From Utricularia gibba (Eukaryota; Streptophyta; Magnoliopsida; Lamiales; Lentibulariaceae), in NCBI GenBank assembly GCA_002189035.1, contig NEEC01000032.1, forward strand, positions 27,364 through 91,363: 64,000 nucleotides of DNA. The letters run 5' to 3'. Positions 61,067 to 64,000 of this stretch are shown one piece after another. Each line of letters begins with the position of its first letter. Position 1 is the stretch's first letter. The notes below the pieces were generated by a model. It was not told where the DNA came from, did no database searches, and saw only the letters and a list, made by a program, of their open reading frames with translations. A program made the position numbers and the translations under genes.

Positions 61067-64000
61067 TCATTTCATTGCGCATCATCATTCGGGTGCATCC
61101 TAAAAATCACACGTGCACGGGATTCATTAAAAATAAATATTTACGCATATCCAGAGTGTATAACAGTGTTGGGATAAGTGATGCCACGAAATTCATGATG
61201 TAGCATGTGACTTTTTTCCAACTTGATCGCATAGTAGATGAATTCTGACACCATATGTTTTGGCTTTGATTGATGCATTTAGTTGCTATGATACTTCTGA
61301 TTCTTGATGCACCATTCCCGTATACCATGTCTCTAGTGGCTATTTGATTCTTTTGCCTTGTATGTTGTTCGCATCAATTTCGAGAACATGAAGCACATTA
61401 TTAAATGCAGTCACCACGGAATGCCACGTGAGACACTTTTCGTTGTGGCTTTTTTTAATATGTCCACAGTTATCGGACAAACGTAACTCCAAATTATAAT
61501 ACTTGGAGCTCGAAAAGGGCTTCCCAACAGTGTGCTATGAAGAGCAAGGATCTGCATGTTATGCAAGAGGTGCTTCGCGGACCAGGATGTGCGACGTAGT
61601 CATTTCATTGCGCATCATCATTCGGGGTGCATCCTAAAAATCACACGTGCACGGGATTCATTAAAAATAAATATTTACGCATATCCAGAGTGTATAACAG
61701 TGTTGGGATAAGTGATGCCACGAAATTCATGATGTAGCATGTGACTTTTTTCCAACTTGATCGCATAGTAGATGAATTCTGACACCATATGTTTTGGCTT
61801 TTGATTGATGCATTTAGTTGCTATGATACTTCTGATTCTTGATGCACCATTCCCGTATACCATGTCTCTAGTGGCTATTTGATTCTTTTGCCTTGTATGT
61901 TGTTCGCATCAATTTCGAGAACATGAAGCACATTATTAAATGCAGTCACCACGGAATGCCACGTGAGACACTTTTCGTTGTGGCTTGTTTTTAATATGTC
62001 CACAGTTATCGGACAAACGTAACTCCAAATTATAATACTTGGAGCTCGAAAAGGGCTTCCCAACAGTGTGCTATGAAGAGCAAGGATCTGCATGTTATGC
62101 AAGAGGTGCTTCGCGGACCAGGATGTGCGACGTAGTCATTTCATTGCGCATCATCATTCGGGGTGCATCCTAAAAATCACACGTGCACGGGATTCATTAA
62201 AAATAAATATTTACGCATATCCAGAGTGTATAACAGTGTTGGGATAAGTGATGCCACGAAATTCATGATGTAGCATGTGACTTTTTTCCAACTTGATCGC
62301 ATAGTAGATGAATTCTGACACCATATGTTTTGGCTTTTGATTGATGCATTTAGTTGCTATGATACTTCTGATTCTTGATGCACCATTCCCGTATACCATG
62401 TCTCTAGTGGCTATTTGATTCTTTTGCCTTGTATGTTGTTCGCATCAATTTCGAGAACATGAAGCACATTATTAAATGCAGTCACCACGGAATGCCACGT
62501 GAGACACTTTTCGTTGTGGCTTTTTTTAATATGTCCACAGTTATCGGACAAACGTAACTCCAAATTATAATACTTGGAGCTCGAAAAGGGCTTCCCAACA
62601 CTGTGCTATGAAGAGCAAGGATCTGCATGTTATGCAAGAGGTGCTTCGCGGACCAGGATGTGCGACGTAGTCATTTCATTGCGCATCATCATTCGGGGTG
62701 CATCCTAAAAATCACACGTGCACGGATTCATTAAAAATAAATATTTACGCATATCCAGAGTGTATAACAGTGTTGGGATAAGTGATGCCACGAAATTCAT
62801 GATGTAGCATGTGACTTTTTTCCAACTTTGATCGCATAGTAGATGAATTCTGACACCATATGTTTTGGCTTTTGATTGATCATTTAGTTGCTATGATACT
62901 TCTGATTCTTGATGCACCATTCCCGTATACCATGTCTCTAGTGGCTATTTGATTCTTTTGCCTTGTATGTTGTTCGCATCAATTTCGAGAACATGAAGCA
63001 CATTATTAAATGCAGTCACCACGGAATGCCACGTGATTCATTAAAAATAAATATTTACGCATATCCAGAGTATATAACAGTGTTGGGATAAGTGATGCCA
63101 CGAAATTCATGATGTAGCATGTGACTTTTTTCCAACTTGATCGCATAGTAGATGAATTCTGACACCATATGTTTGGCTTTTGATTGATGCATTTAGTTGC
63201 TATGATACTTCTGATTCTTGATGCACCATTCCCGTATACCATGTCTCTAGTGGCTATTTGATTCTTTTGCCTTGTATGTTGTTCGCATCAATTTCGAGAA
63301 CATGAAGCACATTATTAAATGCAGTCACCACGGAATGCCACGTGAGACACTTTCGTTGTGGCTTTTTTAATATGTCCACAGTTATCGGACAAACGTAACT
63401 CCAAATTATAATACTTGGAGCTCGAAAAGGGCTTCCCAACACTGTGCTATGAAGAGCAAGGATCTGCATGTTATGCAAGAGGTGCTTCGCGGACCAGGAT
63501 GTGCGACGTAGTCATTTCATTGCGCATCATCATTCGGGGTGCATCCTAAAAATCACACGTGCACGGGATTCATTAAAAAATAAATATTTACGCATATCCA
63601 GAGTGTATAACAGTGTTGGGATAAGTGATGCGAAATTCATGATGTAGCATGTGACTTTTTTCCAACTTGATCGCATAGTAGATGAATTCTGACACCATAT
63701 GTTTTGGCTTTTGATTGATGCATTTAGTTGCTATGATACTTCTGATTCTTGATGCACCATTCCCGTTACCATGTCTCTAGTGGCTATTTGTTTTTTGCCT
63801 TGTATGTTTCGCATCAATTTCGAGAACATGAAGCACATTATTAAATGCAGCACCACGAATGCCACGTGAGACACTTTTCGTTGTGGCTTTTTTATATGTC
63901 CACAGTTATCGGACAAACGTAACTCCAAATTATAATACTTGGAGCTCGAAAAGGGCTTCCCAACACTGTGCTATGAAGAGCAAGGATCTGCATGTTATGC
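61067..64000. repeat. Core-type satellite block 6, running off the right end
   Basis: Heads lie near 61093, 61629, 62165, 62699 and 63538. One fused pair (62699-63537) lacks about 0.23 kb, joining GCCACGTGA to TTCATTAAAAATAAAT at about 63036. Units at 62598, 63438 and 63966 carry CACTGTGC, the variant also found at 8258 and 8793 at the left edge. The array is cut by the window end. Confidence 0.92.

Larger units (their letters stand above)
7285..64000. repeat. 535/536-bp satellite DNA array, about 105 monomers, open at the right end
   Basis: The word GTGCATCCTAAAAATCACAC (or a variant) recurs every 530-536 bp from 7285 to the end, for example at 7285, 7821, 8356, 39166, 39702 and 40238. All monomers are head-to-tail in one orientation, and the sequence between repeats is fully shared, so there are no spacers. 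Canonical length is 536 bp with CACGGGATTC and 535 bp with CACGGATTC. Counting unit starts gives about 105 monomers, some shortened. No transposon, gene or RNA gene interrupts the array. I do not recognise the family. Size and organisation fit a plant centromeric or pericentromeric satellite, but function cannot be read from sequence. Confidence 0.98.

Noticed and set aside
7333-63928. Dozens of short minus-strand open frames (for example 62, 73 and 75 codons) as real genes
   Set aside because: They recur only because the satellite monomer recurs. Single-base indels among monomers change or break them freely, and no domain, signal peptide or codon-level constraint is visible.
7285-64000. CRISPR array or other prokaryotic direct-repeat system
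   Set aside because: Repeats are 536 bp, contiguous and without unique spacers, there are no cas-like genes, and the neighbouring DNA carries a plant-type Ty3/gypsy element.
7285-64000. 5S or 45S ribosomal DNA or its spacer
   Set aside because: No 5S internal promoter-like sequence or conserved rRNA core was seen in the monomer on either strand.
7285-64000. Telomeric or interstitial telomeric repeats (TTTAGGG)
   Set aside because: No tandem TTTAGGG or CCCTAAA runs were seen.

Overview
The window looks like plant nuclear heterochromatin. No intact gene was found. The argument for a plant is a decayed Ty3/gypsy (Metaviridae) retrotransposon of plant type beside a long satellite array, with AT-rich flanks and no prokaryotic gene organisation. 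The species cannot be named from sequence alone.

Layout. (1) 1-1585: seven partial or complete units of an unnamed tandem repeat (about 300 bp when complete), each unit lacking different internal blocks. (2) 1586-1900: unexplained single-copy DNA with a weak exon-like segment on the minus strand. (3) about 1900-6098: a truncated, multiply broken Ty3/gypsy element on the minus strand. It runs LTR with TATA box, primer-binding site, gag with zinc knuckle, protease, reverse transcriptase, RNase H and integrase remnant. The 3' end and second LTR are missing. (4) 6151-6785: four diverged copies of another short repeat. (5) 6786-7284: very AT-rich spacer. (6) 7285-64000, continuing past the window: about 105 head-to-tail copies of a 535/536-bp satellite monomer, uninterrupted by any recognisable transposon.

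The satellite array is not uniform. At its left edge are three core-type monomers (7285-8889). Then comes a block of diverged monomers with a four-monomer higher-order repeat, A-B-C-D (8890-14765; the second copy lacks A). Next is a deletion-rich transitional domain mixing both variant sets (14766-22527), and then a homogeneous core. In the core, 14 successive monomers (39166-46669) have exactly 536 bp and look identical by eye. Five short scrambled segments interrupt the core, and two of them share junction words absent from the normal monomer. A base variant (CACTG for CAGTG) is shared by monomers at the left edge and at the far right of the window.

The many short minus-strand open frames in the array follow from monomer sequence identity and are not called as genes. 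The most informative content is the array architecture: higher-order repeat, homogenised core, recombinant boundaries and scrambled islands. It resembles a centromeric or pericentromeric satellite, but centromere function is inference only. Some of the small indels and scrambled islands could be assembly or consensus artefacts, because long satellite arrays are difficult to assemble.
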